A DNA stretch of 64,000 nucleotides, from assembly GCA_965228015.1 (NCBI GenBank), contig OZ245787.1, positions 868,001 to 932,000 on the forward strand, given 5' to 3'. The notes beneath the pieces were generated by a model, which saw only the letters and a list, made by a program, of their open reading frames with translations, ran no database searches and was not told where the DNA came from. The stretch is from SKKY01 sp965228015. Its GTDB lineage: Bacteria > Bacillota > Peptococcia > Peptococcales > SKKY01. Positions 29,020-38,884 of the stretch are shown here, piece by piece; the first letter of the stretch is position 1, and every line of letters starts with the position of its first letter. The translations under genes and the position numbers were made by a program.

Positions 29020-29303
29020 TTGAACTACTCAGAGAACAGAAAAGTATGGGAAGAAAGAATCGAAAAATACAGTATCAGTAGACTAACACAAGAACTATGG
29101 TGTGAGTAGGAAAATGTAAAAGCAACAGCACTTCGCTATTGGTTGAGAAAATTACAGGAAGAAAATGGCAACCAGGAAAAACAAAAGTTGTTGCAAACAA
29201 CGGTGTTACTTTAAAAATAGGAAGTTTCAGCCTGGAAGTTACTGATGGGTTTTCCCTAGATGTATTAAAAGATGTAGTGCGAGCACTCAATGAGATATGT
29301 TAA
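29020..29303 (+). pseudogene. tnpA: IS66 TnpA (Orf1), stop and frameshift
   Basis: Starts at TTG behind AGGAGGTG. NYSENRKVWEERIEKYSISR is followed by an in-frame TAG at 29107 and then NVKATALRYWLRKLQ. A second lesion near 29165 is needed to reach the C-terminus VTDGFSLDVLKDVVRALNEI. Its end overlaps tnpB. Confidence 0.75.
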
Positions 29304-29653
29304 GTACTGTTAAACCAGAAAATGTATATTTAGCTTGTGGTGGTACTGATATGAGAAAATCCATAAACGGCTTGTCAATTATGGTATTGGAATATTTTAA
29401 AGAAGGTCCTTTTGCAGGAACACTTTTTGTTTTCTGCAATCGGCAGAGGAATAAAATTAAAATTCTTAGATGGAAAGCAGACGGCTTTTGGTTATACTAC
29501 AAAAGACTTGAAAAAAGCAGATTCAAATGGCCGGATGGATCAAAAACTAATGGATTACATGTTACCGAAAGAGAGTTGCGATGGCTTTTAGACGGACTTT
29601 CATTGGAACAAAAAGCTGCACACAAACCGGTAAAACAGCAAAAAATATTGTGA
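29297..29653 (+). CDS. tnpB: IS66 TnpB (Orf2) accessory protein
   Basis: 118 aa and intact. YLACGGTDMRKSINGLSIMV and FVFCNRQRNKIKILRWKADG are hallmark IS66 Orf2 sequences. It is required with TnpA and TnpC for IS66 transposition, with an unclear biochemical role. ATG 29297 overlaps the tnpA stop (ATGTTAA). Confidence 0.93.
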   Translation: MLSTVKPENVYLACGGTDMRKSINGLSIMVLEYFKEGPFAGTLFVFCNRQRNKIKILRWKADGFWLYYKRLEKSRFKWPDGSKTNGLHVTERELRWLLDGLSLEQKAAHKPVKQQKIL

Positions 29654-29739
29654 CTAAAAAAGTGCTATAAGCCTTGATTTTATTGGGTTTTCAGCATTTT
29701 TTCTTTGTAAATTTCTAATTAAAATGGTATAATTTAAGC

Positions 29740-31311
29740 ATGATAAAAGTAGATAAGGTAAAGAATTTAAAAGAATATTCCCGTGCTGAACTAGAAGCAA
29801 GATATTTGGAACTGGAGAAGAAAAATGATTTCCTTTCTGCGCGATTAAACTGGCATGAACAACAGTTTCGCCTTGGCAGGCAGCAAAGATTTGGCAGTTC
29901 CAGTGAACGAACTATGCCGGATCAAATTGCTATCTTTAATAAGCCCGAGGCTGAAGCTGTTGTTTTTTATTCAGAACCTTCTGTTGATGAAGTAATACTA
30001 AAGCCAAAACGGAAAAAAGGACATAAAGCAAAGATAGTAAAGGATCTTCCTAAGGTAGTTACGGAATACAAGTTATCTGCTGATCACAACTGTGAAAAAT
30101 GTGGCGGAGAAATTCATGAAATGAGCAAACAGATTAGAACTGAGCTTACAGTTATTCCAGCTCAGGTTTCTGTTACAGAACATGTTAGCTATGTTTATTC
30201 CTGCAGAAGTTGTGAAAAAAATGATACCAGTGTTCCTGTTATCATTGCTCCTTCTCCAAATCCTGTTATTCCCAAAAGTTTAGCTTCTCCATCTCTGGTG
30301 GCACATATTATGACAAGAAAATATATGGAAGCACTGCCGTTATACCGCTAGGAACAACGGTTTAAACATGATGGTCTGGCAATCAGCCGACAGACTATGG
30401 CAAACTGGATGATTAAAGCTTCAAAGGATTGGTTGAAGCCCTTGTTTAAAGAGATGCATGCAGAGCTAAAGAAAAAAGAAGTTCTGCATGCTGATGAAAC
30501 AATGCTGGAAGTTTTATGTGAACCGGACCGGCCAGCTAAAACTAATAGCTATATGTGGATGTACAGAACAAGCGGAGATTCAGTACCAATCATACTCTAT
30601 GATTACCGGGAAGGACGATCTGGAAATTATCCAAAAGGATTCCTTGAGGGGTTCAAGGGTTACCTTCATGTAGATAACTATGCCGGCTACAACAAAGTAG
30701 AACAAGCAAAACTTGCAGGGTGCTGAGCTCATGTCTGCAGGAAATATGATGAATCATTAAAAGCATTACCAGAAAAGGCAGAAACTGCCTATTCTGGAAG
30801 TCAGGAAGGATTGACATATTACAACCGCCTCTTTGAAATTGAGAGGTCTCTTTGTGATGTCAGTTTTGAAAAAAGAAAAGAACAAAGAGAATTGCAGTCA
30901 AAGCCAATCCTTGAGGCCTATTTTGCCTGGCTTGAAATACAAAAAGAAAAAGCACTCCCCCAAAGTTATCTTGGAAAGGCTGTAACATACAGCTTAAATC
31001 AAAAAGAAAAATTATATACTTTCCCGGAAGATGGACGTATAGAGTTAAGCAATAACCGTGGGGAAAGATCTATTAAACCTTTTGTAATTGGAAGAAAAAA
31101 CTGGCTGTTTTCAAATACACCAAAAGGAGCAATAGCTAGTGCTATGATTTACAGTATTATTGAAACAGCCAAGAAAAACAAATTAAAGCCCTTCGAATAC
31201 CTAAAGTACTTATTTGAACAGCTGCCAAATACTGATATTACTAATCAAGATATTCTGGCCTTATATCTGCCCTGGTCGGCTGATTTACCAGATTATTGCA
31301 GGACAAAATGA
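29740..31311 (+). pseudogene. tnpC: IS66 TnpC transposase, two in-frame stops
   Basis: Normal order: coiled N-terminus, zinc-finger (CEKCGGEI, CRSCEKN), then SRQTMANWMIKASKDWLKPL, DNYAGY, and the C-terminal NNRGERSIKPFVIGRKNWLF. TAG at 30349 replaces the Gln of LPLYRQEQ. TGA at 30724 replaces the Trp of GCWAH. Both are single transitions. About 523 codons in total. Confidence 0.9.
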
Positions 31312-31397
31312 AGAATGTCTCTGGGGTAAAAACCAGAGGCATTCTTCTGTGAGTGTTGTTATTTTAATTATCAATGTGTGTATTATTTGACGCTTAC

Positions 31398-31543
31398 ATT
31401 ACTGCTGCAATTATTCTCAATATTAATTTTTGAAGATAATCTTTAAACTGTGTAATCATCCTAAGCAGATCTCCCACTTTCATTTCTATTTTCATATCAG
31501 CATGGATAAAAATAAACCAATATTCTTTTAAATTTTATATTAA
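31398..31543. other. Unassigned region right of IS66
   Basis: AT-rich. The minus strand could encode a short segment (MITQFKDYLQKLILRIIAAV) cut by IS66, but I recognise nothing. It does not continue the protein remnant on the left side of IS66. Confidence 0.35.
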
Positions 31544-32675
31544 CTACTTAATTATTTCAACTGTTCTTGTAAGTTCAGTCCAGTTTACTTTTGCGCCAAG
31601 CTGCTCTGAAATGTATCTAACTGGAACTAAAGTTCTGCTGTCTACAATTTGAGCTGGAACATCAAGGCCTGGGCCAGTTTGACCAATTACAAGGCTAACT
31701 GTTTTATCTCCAGTAGTTACTTTAACTGTTCTTGTAGCTTTAACCCACTGAACAGTTCCGCCAATAGCTTCACCAATAAATCTTAATGGTACCATTGTAC
31801 GATTTTCAATAATCATTGGAGGAACATCAACAAGTCTAGTGTCATTGTTAATGTTAGTGTTTAACTTATCAATAGTCATTCTTACAACTCTTACGTTTTT
31901 AGCTTCAACTACAACATAAGTACTGAAGTGAGTAATTCCGTTAGCTGTAACAACACCATTTGAATATGTTACTGGGTAGTAGTTTTGTGCTCCAGATGGA
32001 GTAATGAAAGTTACCATAACATTATTGTCTCTAATGTATTCCTGTCTTTGAGCCTCAGTAGTTAAACCTAAGTTCTGGAAGAAATCCCCCACATTAAGTT
32101 CTAAAGATACAGGAGCACCAAGCTCACTGATTCTTGTAGAAGTTCCATTGGTATTTACAATATTTAAGTTTACCTGGATAGCAGAAATAACTGTCACACC
32201 CTGGCCTGTATTTTGCTGAGCCTGAGCAACAGGAACTGTTGTAACTTCAACTGTAAGATTTTCATTAGCAGCAATATTCTCTTCCTAAAGGTGTATTATT
32301 TAATACACCTTTAGGAAGAGAATATTGTGCAGTTTGGTTTCTTAAAGTAATTGACTCAAGAGTTGTATTTACATTATTCATAAACTCTAAAGAAAACGTT
32401 CTGAACAGTGTTGGTGTTTCCACTACAACAGTAGCCTGGTTATTCTCAATACTGTTGTTTGCTTCAGTATCTGCAGCAGTATTAACAGTTTTAGACACCA
32501 CAGTTTCAACTGAGGTCGGAGCAGGCGCTACTGTTCCGCCACCACCACCGCTTAGATAAGTGTATGTACCAGTAGCAGGATTGTAAACCTGAGCAAGAGC
32601 GGCGCCACCAACAGCTGCAACTAATGCAAAAACGACAAGCAACAATAAACTGATTCTTCTAAAACTCAATGCCAA
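31544..32675 (-). pseudogene. Secreted stalk-domain (copper amine oxidase N-like) protein, broken at a palindrome
   Basis: Signal peptide (FRRISLLLLVVFALVAAVGG, cleavage near ALAQ), a Gly-rich segment, a beta-rich middle, and a C-terminal pair of stalk repeats: PPMIIENRTMVPLRFIGEAI and PAQIVDSRTLVPVRYISEQL. The frame fails inside a 27-bp perfect inverted repeat (32272-32327): the upstream frame ends GREYCC and the downstream frame resumes NIAANENLTVEVTTV. Stalk domains are common in clostridial and halanaerobial surface proteins; function unknown. Confidence 0.8.
32272..32327. repeat. Perfect inverted repeat (27 bp arms, 2 bp spacer) inside the stalk-domain gene
   Basis: Left arm 32272-32298, centre TT, right arm 32301-32327. 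All 54 arm positions match. The reading frame changes within it. Confidence 0.97.
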
Positions 32676-32884
32676 AACCTCTCTTTCTTTTTTTATAAAT
32701 ATTTAAAAATTTTTAAAAGTGGTAAAAAACCACTATAGAAACTACGTATAAAGCAATCATACTACAAAAGAAAAAATTAATGAACAAAAAAAACAACAAT
32801 TTGTCAATATTTTAATATTGACAAATTGTTGACAGAGCCATTGCAAAATATAATTGTTCAATTAAAAACTTTTTCAACATACTT
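32676..32884. other. AT-rich intergenic region with a 38-bp palindrome
   Basis: No coding potential. CAACAATTTGTCAATATT (32794-32811) and its exact reverse complement (32814-32831) flank TT. It may be a terminator for the upstream stalk gene, or an operator, since TTGACA-type hexamers lie in the arms. A -10 for the 32675 gene is not obvious. Confidence 0.6.
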
Positions 32885-34325
32885 TTATTTAATTATTTCA
32901 ATCTTTCTGGTATCAGCAAAATAAGTTACTGTAGCTCCCAGCTGCTCTGATACATGTCTAACAGGAACCATTGTTCTTCCTTCAATAATTCTTGCTGGTG
33001 TAGCAAGTTCTGCAGTCACCTTGTCAATTGGAAGATAAATTATTTTTTTCTCCCGTCTTAATCTCAACCTGATTAGTCCCCTGCAAAAACTCCACCTCAG
33101 CCCCAAGATTCTCAGCAATGAATCTCACAGGTACATAGGTTAAAGAATTCACCATTTGAGGTGCTACATCCAATCTGTATTGAATATTATTTACAGAAGC
33201 AAACAAATCATTTACCCTCATTACTATATTAGTAGCATTCTTCTTCTCAACAGAATAAATACCAGGTCCATCCACATAGAAAGAATACTCTTTATTTAAA
33301 TGATTATATGTTCCGCTTCCAACTAATTCTTTAGTATATGTTCCATCAGCATTTTCAATATATCTGACAGGAACGAACTTACTTGTTTCTGTGCTGCTTG
33401 GATTAAGATTAGCAAAAGTTACTTTTATTGGCTCAAAATTATTCTGTGCAAGAACATCTGAATAGCCTCTAAATCCGTCAATTTTGTAAAACTTCATCTC
33501 TCTTATTGGAGCACCAATTGAAGACGAAAACTCGGGATTTGATACTCTCATTCCTGTTGCCTCATTTACAACCAATCTAAATGTCCAACGTTCATCATTC
33601 AAAGTTCCTAACATGTCTCCTTTTAAGAAAAATGCTCTTGGAACCTCAAAAACCATATTTTTTGCTCACTCTATAAGTATTAGAGTTCTCAAAGTATTCA
33701 TTTAGTTCTCTTAAAATCTTTTTATGAAAAATATAATCACTTTTCTGAATTGAGTCCGGAATTACAGTATACGATTTTGCCAGCAATATTTTGTCATGTT
33801 TAATGATTTGTTCTGGCAATATATCATCCTGAGTTCCAGCAATTATATGAAGATATACATCTCCTTCTTTTTCTACATTAATTTTATTAAAGTCAAGAAT
33901 ATAGTCAAGCCTTCTGTAGTTAGTATATACACTAGTTTTTTTAATTCATAAATCACTGCATTGTTTCCAGCTTCACCAGTTCCAGGAACTTTAACTAAAT
34001 CAAAATCACCGGTTCGACCATATTGGTTGTCTAGTGAGGTTGGAGGAGCCATTACCTCAGGAGTGCTTGCAAAATTTGCATTTGTTAAAATTAAAGCTAT
34101 ACGGTCACCTTCTTTAAGTTTCCCTACTGTGTAAACATCTTCTCTAATTCTTACCTTCCCAAGATCAATATTCTTACCAGTTTCAATTAATTGATAAGAA
34201 GAGATTTTCTCCCCAGAATCATTAATCATATACAATTCACTGTCATATGCATATGCACTTACTGTAAGTAATATTAAAACTATTAACATTAGTGAAATCA
34301 ACAACCCCTTATTTCTTTTCTTCAT
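32885..34325 (-). pseudogene. Second secreted stalk-domain protein, three frameshifts
   Basis: Begins at 34325 with a signal peptide (KGLLISLMLIVLILLTVSAY, cleavage near AYA). A beta-rich body follows, then two stalk repeats: APQMVNSLTYVPVRFIAENL and PARIIEGRTMVPVRHVSEQL, ending TRKIEIIK. Frame changes occur at an A7 run near 33935 (YELKKTSVYTNYRRL expected), near 33660 (VSKNMVFEVPRAF expected) and at an A7 run near 33045 (GEKIIYLPIDKV expected). It is paralogous to the next gene in its C-terminal repeats only. Confidence 0.78.
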
Positions 34326-34378
34326 CTTTCTTCACCTCGTATTTTTATATATATGAATTTTACTTACCCTTATTAATA

Positions 34379-34416
34379 AAAACAATAACGGCAGGTTTCC
34401 CTGCCGTTATTGTTTT
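34379..34416. terminator. Strong terminator after lysS
   Basis: AAAACAATAACGGCAGG and its exact reverse complement (17-bp stem) around TTTC. The stem ends in A and T tracts on both strands; it ends the greA-lysS transcript before the stalk gene. Confidence 0.9.
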
Positions 34417-34443
34417 ACAATTTATTTACTTCTTTATCTTAGT

Positions 34444-35928
34444 TTAGTCTATATTTTTCATTATTGGGAACAATATTACGTCCCTGATTGATGATGAATT
34501 GGTTAACAACATTATTAATCTGTCGATTCCGATTCCTAGTCCACCAGTTGGAGGCATGCCGTATTCAAGAGCTCTGACAAAATCTTCATCCATCATATGA
34601 GCTTCATCATCACCATTTTCCCTGTTCTCTACCTGTTTCATAAATCTTTCCTTTTGATCAACAGGATCATTTAATTCAGAGAAAGCATTCGCTAACTCAC
34701 GGGTAACTATGAAAGCTTCGAATCTTTCAGTGAAATCAGGGTCATCCTGCTTTCTTTTTGCTAGTGGAGAAACTTCAATTGGATATTCAATAATAAAAGT
34801 TGGCTGGATTAAATTTGGCTCAATGTATTCTTCAAAGAATACATTGAGCAATTCACCTTTAGACATCGCTGCAGTAACTTCCAAGTGTTTTTCTTTACCA
34901 AGCTTAAATAAATCCTCCTGAGTTACTGCATCATAATCTATTCCAGCATATTCCTTAACTCCCTCTTTCATAGTCATTCTTCTCCAGGGAGGAGTAAGGT
35001 CTATATCATGTTCCTCATACTTAATTTGTAAAGTACCAAGAACCTTTTGAGCAATATACACAATCATATTTTCCGTTAAATCCATCATGTCTGTATAATC
35101 AGCATAAGCCTGGTATACTTCCATTAAAGTAAACTCAGGATTGTGCTTTGTAGATACACCCTCATTACGAAAAACTCTGCTTATTTCATAAACCCTGTCA
35201 AAGCCACCTACAATTAATCTTTTTAGGTGAAGCTCAAGAGCTATTCTCATATACATATCTACATCAAGAGCATTGTGGTGGGTAACAAAAGGTCTTGCAG
35301 AAGCACCACCAGGAATAGACTGAAGAACTGGGGTTTCCACTTCTAAGAAGCCATTATTGTCCAAATACTCTCTCATAGTCTTAATAATCTTACTTCTGGT
35401 TATGAAGGTATCCATAACCTCTTTATTCATAATAAGGTCAACATAACGCTGACGGTATCTTAATTCTACATCTGTAAGTCCATGAAACTTCTCTGGAAGA
35501 GGACGTAAAGACTTGGCAAGCATAATCATTTCCAGTACTTCAATAGTAGTTTCACCCTTTTGAGTAATAAAAACTTTGCCTTTAATACCTAGAAGGTCAC
35601 CGATATCATTTTTCTTGAAAACTTCGTAATTTTCTTCACCCATATCCTGAACATTAGCATGAATCTGGATTCTGCCACTCATATCTATAATGTTACCGAA
35701 ACCTGCTTTGCCGTGACGCCTTTTTGCCATTAATCTTCCAGCTACAGATACGACTTCTCTAGATTCAATAAATTTATCTGGGTTATCAAGTATTTCCTGA
35801 GCTGTATGTGTTACTGTATATTTATCACCAAAGGGCTTAATATTTAAATTCTTAAGCTCCTCCATTTTTTCTAGTCTAACCTGCATAAGCTGGTTAACAT
35901 TTTGCTGCTGTTCTGGTTTATTGCTCAT
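34444..35928 (-). CDS. lysS: Lysyl-tRNA synthetase, class II
   Basis: 494 aa and intact. N-terminal OB-fold anticodon-binding domain (VAGRLMAKRRHGKAGFG), class II motif 2 (VFRNEGVSTKHNPEFTLME) and motif 3 (GGLGIGIDRLIMLL). It charges tRNA-Lys. It lies 14 bp after greA, the frequent Firmicutes pairing. A 32-bp perfect palindrome (34818-34849) inside the gene encodes LLNVFFEEYIEP without harming the frame. Confidence 0.97.
   Translation of the reverse strand: MSNKPEQQQNVNQLMQVRLEKMEELKNLNIKPFGDKYTVTHTAQEILDNPDKFIESREVVSVAGRLMAKRRHGKAGFGNIIDMSGRIQIHANVQDMGEENYEVFKKNDIGDLLGIKGKVFITQKGETTIEVLEMIMLAKSLRPLPEKFHGLTDVELRYRQRYVDLIMNKEVMDTFITRSKIIKTMREYLDNNGFLEVETPVLQSIPGGASARPFVTHHNALDVDMYMRIALELHLKRLIVGGFDRVYEISRVFRNEGVSTKHNPEFTLMEVYQAYADYTDMMDLTENMIVYIAQKVLGTLQIKYEEHDIDLTPPWRRMTMKEGVKEYAGIDYDAVTQEDLFKLGKEKHLEVTAAMSKGELLNVFFEEYIEPNLIQPTFIIEYPIEVSPLAKRKQDDPDFTERFEAFIVTRELANAFSELNDPVDQKERFMKQVENRENGDDEAHMMDEDFVRALEYGMPPTGGLGIGIDRLIMLLTNSSSIRDVILFPIMKNID
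34818..34849. repeat. Perfect inverted repeat (15 bp arms, 2 bp spacer) inside intact lysS
   Basis: GCTCAATGTATTCTT, then CA, then its exact reverse complement. The reading frame is unaffected. Confidence 0.9.
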
Positions 35929-35942
35929 ATTTACACGCCTTC

Positions 35943-36419
35943 CTAGTCGTTAACAATATCTAAAATCTTGTATCTGAATTTTCCTGCAGGAGCTGTAACA
36001 TCTACTTCTTCCCCAATTGCTTTGTCTAGTAAAACTGAGCCAAGAGGAGATTCATTTGATATTAAGTCTTCCAATGGATCAGCTTCTGCAGATCCAACAA
36101 TCTTGTAAGTTATTTCTTCATCAAATTCCAGGTCAAGAACTTTAACCTTGGAGCCAAGAGAAACCTTACCTTCCTGTCTGTCTTCATCTTTAATAATTCT
36201 GGCATTTCTAAGCATATTTTCTACAGTAACAATTCTGCCTTCAATAAAAGCCTGCTCGTTTTTTGCTTCATCGTACTCTGAGTTTTCGCTGATATCACCA
36301 TAGGCAATTGCCTGCTTTATTCTTTCTGCTACTTCTTTTCTTTTCACTGTCTTAAGCTTTTCCAGTTCAGCTTCCAGCTTCTCAAAACCCTCCTGGGTTA
36401 AAAGAACTTCTTTTTCCAT
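35943..36419 (-). CDS. greA: Transcription elongation factor GreA
   Basis: 158 aa. N-terminal antiparallel coiled coil (LTQEGFEKLEAELEKLKTVK, AIAYGDISENSEYDEAKNEQ with the acidic tip) and a C-terminal FKBP-like domain (SNESPLGSVLLDKAIGEEVD). It rescues backtracked RNA polymerase by stimulating transcript cleavage. Start at ATG 36419, or TTG two codons earlier, which is closer to the GGGAG site. Operon with lysS. Confidence 0.97.
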   Translation of the reverse strand: MEKEVLLTQEGFEKLEAELEKLKTVKRKEVAERIKQAIAYGDISENSEYDEAKNEQAFIEGRIVTVENMLRNARIIKDEDRQEGKVSLGSKVKVLDLEFDEEITYKIVGSAEADPLEDLISNESPLGSVLLDKAIGEEVDVTAPAGKFRYKILDIVND

Positions 36420-36448
36420 AATCAATACCGCTCCCTTTTTCTATATAC

Positions 36449-36488
36449 TAGTAAAAGCACTACACCTTTCGATGCAGTGCTTTTACTA
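36449..36488. terminator. Hairpin upstream of greA, probable terminator of a displaced gene
   Basis: TAGTAAAAGCACT and AGTGCTTTTACTA (13-bp perfect arms, 14-nt spacer). It lies in the greA leader. The gene it once terminated would be where ISLre2 copy 4 now stands. An attenuator role for greA is the alternative. Confidence 0.65.
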
Positions 36489-36562
36489 ACAATAGCTTAT
36501 ATAATTATCGGAATTTATTTTATATTAACCACCATAGCTTTGTCAACTAAAGTTTCACAATT

Positions 36563-38111
36563 GATCGTATCAATTAATTATGGGTTTTAAAAGAATAAAA
36601 AAACTCCTTGTATGTATTACGTGCTAAATCGCACTCGCTATCCTTTTAAACAATTCTCTTTTCCAAGTTCTCTTACCAGTTAAAACTACTGGCACATTGC
36701 CGAATTTCTCATCTGATATTAGGTTCGTAGCTTTTTTATAACACGGCTTTCTAATTTTATGATTCTTGTTTCTGTTTTTCTTGCTTCTTTCTTTTACTAA
36801 ATCATATACATTACCTGAATTAGCCTTAAAAGCCCTCAGACGTGACATTTGATCAACACCTTCTCTGCACCAGCTTAGAGGCCTTGAACTTAATCTTGCA
36901 GATAATATATGACTAATATGGCCTTCTGTGCTACAGCCTATATAATCCGGGTCATATTGATTCATTATACCTTCCCAATTATTTAACACATAACTTCTAG
37001 CATCTTTTATTGCTTCTATTTTTGTTTCTGATTCTGTTTCTTCAATTATTGCTTTGAATAAATCTTTTACGAAATCTTTCCTTTTCGTATTTATGTAATA
37101 CCACATCATTTGGTGTGTGCCTTTCATATGAGCAGTTGCCTTCTTTATATATTTCGACAAATGATATATATCTAAAACATAGATACTATCTTTAATCCAT
37201 TCTTTGCCTTGTTTTATCCAGTTGGCTCCATCTCCTGATAAATATATCTTTTCGATAGTTTCTTCTTCATAGTTGCTATCAATATAATCAGCTACTTCAA
37301 GCCATAAATCAGCACTATCTTGATAGAGACCACTAAAGTATCTGGGATTTATTAATTCATATCTATCTTTACTTACCTTTCACTTACCTTCGTGAACATA
37401 AATTAATCTAGGTTCGGCACATGTTCCTCTTTGAAGTGAAACATGATCTTCATCAGCTTCGATGTACAAAATCTTAGCTTGAGAATCAGTTTTTTCACTG
37501 GTGCTGCATGATTAGAAATATCTTTAAGCTTTCTAATAGAATTCATTACTGTTTGACTAGTAAGATATACATTCTTCGATATTTTTTCGCTACTTTTTCT
37601 GTATGGTATCTCTATTGCTTCTTCTATTAACATTGATTCTAGCAATATATCCATTCTGTCATTTGCTTCAATACCAACAGCTTCATCAGATAAGTATTTA
37701 TATTCACCGGTAATTTTATGAACATAATACGTTCTTTTATAGGTTACTTCACCAAATATCGTCGCCAAACTTTTCTTCGACTTTGTTTCCTTTATTTTCC
37801 AGTCTCTTTTTCTTGCACAATCTTTTTTAACTAAAATATCTACAGTTTCAAGTGCTTTTTCCGTAATTGCAACCCCAACTTCATCCAGTATTTTTTTGGT
37901 TTTTAAAATGAATTCAGATATATTATTTCCCTCAATTAAAGTTGTTTCCATATTTTCTGCTATTTCTTTACTGATTTTAGTTGCAATTTCATGTATAATA
38001 TTATTCATTAGAGTTTCTCCTTTTTTTGCGATTTGGTTTAGCGATTTAATTGTAACATAAGGAGTTGCTCTAATATTTTTTGTTTTTTACCCATAATTAT
38101 TTTACACTAAC
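36563..38111 (-). mobile_element. ISLre2-family insertion sequence, copy 4
   Basis: About 1549 bp, same orientation as copies 1-3. Left flank is the greA leader; right flank is a metal ATPase gene cut in mid-frame. No direct repeats at the ends. Confidence 0.9.
36624..38008 (-). pseudogene. ISLre2-family transposase, copy 4, least damaged copy
   Basis: The 3' 178 codons (36624-37160) read without interruption because two T runs are one base shorter than in copies 1-3 (ETESETKIEAIKDARSYVL). The 5' 201 codons (37403-38008) still end at the shared A6 frameshift and the shared TGA follows. It therefore has two lesions, against four or more in copies 1 and 2. Confidence 0.88.
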
Positions 38112-38426
38112 TGGATATTCTCCTATCAAAAATGCTCCAAAGGTTGCAATAACCATTAAAAAGTTTTCATCAAAAATCTCACCTTTAGCAATATTCTTTA
38201 AAGCCTTAAGTACAACATCTTCTCCTGTTAGAATATAGCTCAACACAAAAAGAGCTAAAGCAACCAGGGAAGCTGTATTTCTAAAGTATATTGCCGCAGC
38301 CAGAATTACTCCACCTGCAATTAGTAGTGGCACAGCATACTTACTATTTGATTCATGATCATAGTCATGGCCATGATTGCATCCTGCAGAAGTACAGGGT
38401 GTTTCTAAAACAAAATTGTTATCCAT
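38112..38426 (-). pseudogene. P1B-type heavy-metal ATPase, N-terminal fragment cut by ISLre2
   Basis: ATG 38426 with AAGGAGATAA upstream. The N-terminus is Cys/His-rich (ETPCTSAGCNHGHDYDHESN), then membrane helices and the P1B landmark GEIFDENFLMVIATFGAFLI, ending GEYP at the IS boundary; five IS-derived codons follow before a stop. The catalytic two-thirds (CPC, DKTGT) is absent from the window. The family exports Zn, Cd or Pb. Confidence 0.88.
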
Positions 38427-38525
38427 AAAGTTATCTCCTTTTTTTGTCATTACATATGCTTGATTATTCATATGTTCATTTGTATTAATTATACATTCAG
38501 AGAATAAACTTGTAAATAAAAGTTG

Positions 38526-38552
38526 AGCAGAAAACTCAAATGAGTTTCTGCT
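38526..38552 (-). terminator. Probable terminator after the toxin-antitoxin pair
   Basis: AGCAGAAAACTC and GAGTTTCTGCT form an 11-bp stem with one bulge. The T tract on the minus strand is interrupted, so strength is uncertain. Confidence 0.5.
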
Positions 38553-38569
38553 AAAAAATTTGTTTGTTA

Positions 38570-38884
38570 TTATATAAATCTAAGCCAGTCCCGTCTGTAA
38601 TATAATATTCTTTCAACATCAACTATCATAGCTTTCTCATTAATTGAAAAAAATACAATATAGTTATTTACAATCAATTTTCTGTAACCAATTTTAGCCA
38701 AACCTTCATCTACAACCATAGGGCACCTTTGAGGAAATTTAGATAAACTTGTTAAAGCTTTTTCAAAATCCTCCATTATTTTTAAAGCAGCTCCAGGAGC
38801 AAAAAGCTGAGAGTTAATATAACGGACTATGTCCATTAAATCTTTTTCTGCTGGTTCAGATATATCTACCCGATAATCAACCAT
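38570..38884 (-). CDS. RelE/ParE-type toxin
   Basis: 104 aa from the ATG at 38884. YRVDISEPAEKDLMDIVRYI at the start and the C-terminal RKLIVNNYIVFFSINEK with VERILYYRRDW are typical of the ParE/RelE toxin fold. It could poison gyrase (ParE) or cleave mRNA on ribosomes (RelE); the sequence alone does not decide. It overlaps the antitoxin gene by 8 bp, downstream of it as in type II modules. Confidence 0.88.
   Translation of the reverse strand: MVDYRVDISEPAEKDLMDIVRYINSQLFAPGAALKIMEDFEKALTSLSKFPQRCPMVVDEGLAKIGYRKLIVNNYIVFFSINEKAMIVDVERILYYRRDWLRFI

Larger units (their letters stand above)
28944..31397 (+). mobile_element. IS66-family insertion sequence
   Basis: 2454 bp with perfect 22-bp terminal inverted repeats beginning GTAAGCGTCAAATAATACAC. 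It contains the three canonical IS66 genes in order. Flanks do not show the expected 8-bp duplication (CAGGATCA against ATTACTGC), so one side has been rearranged. Confidence 0.93.
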
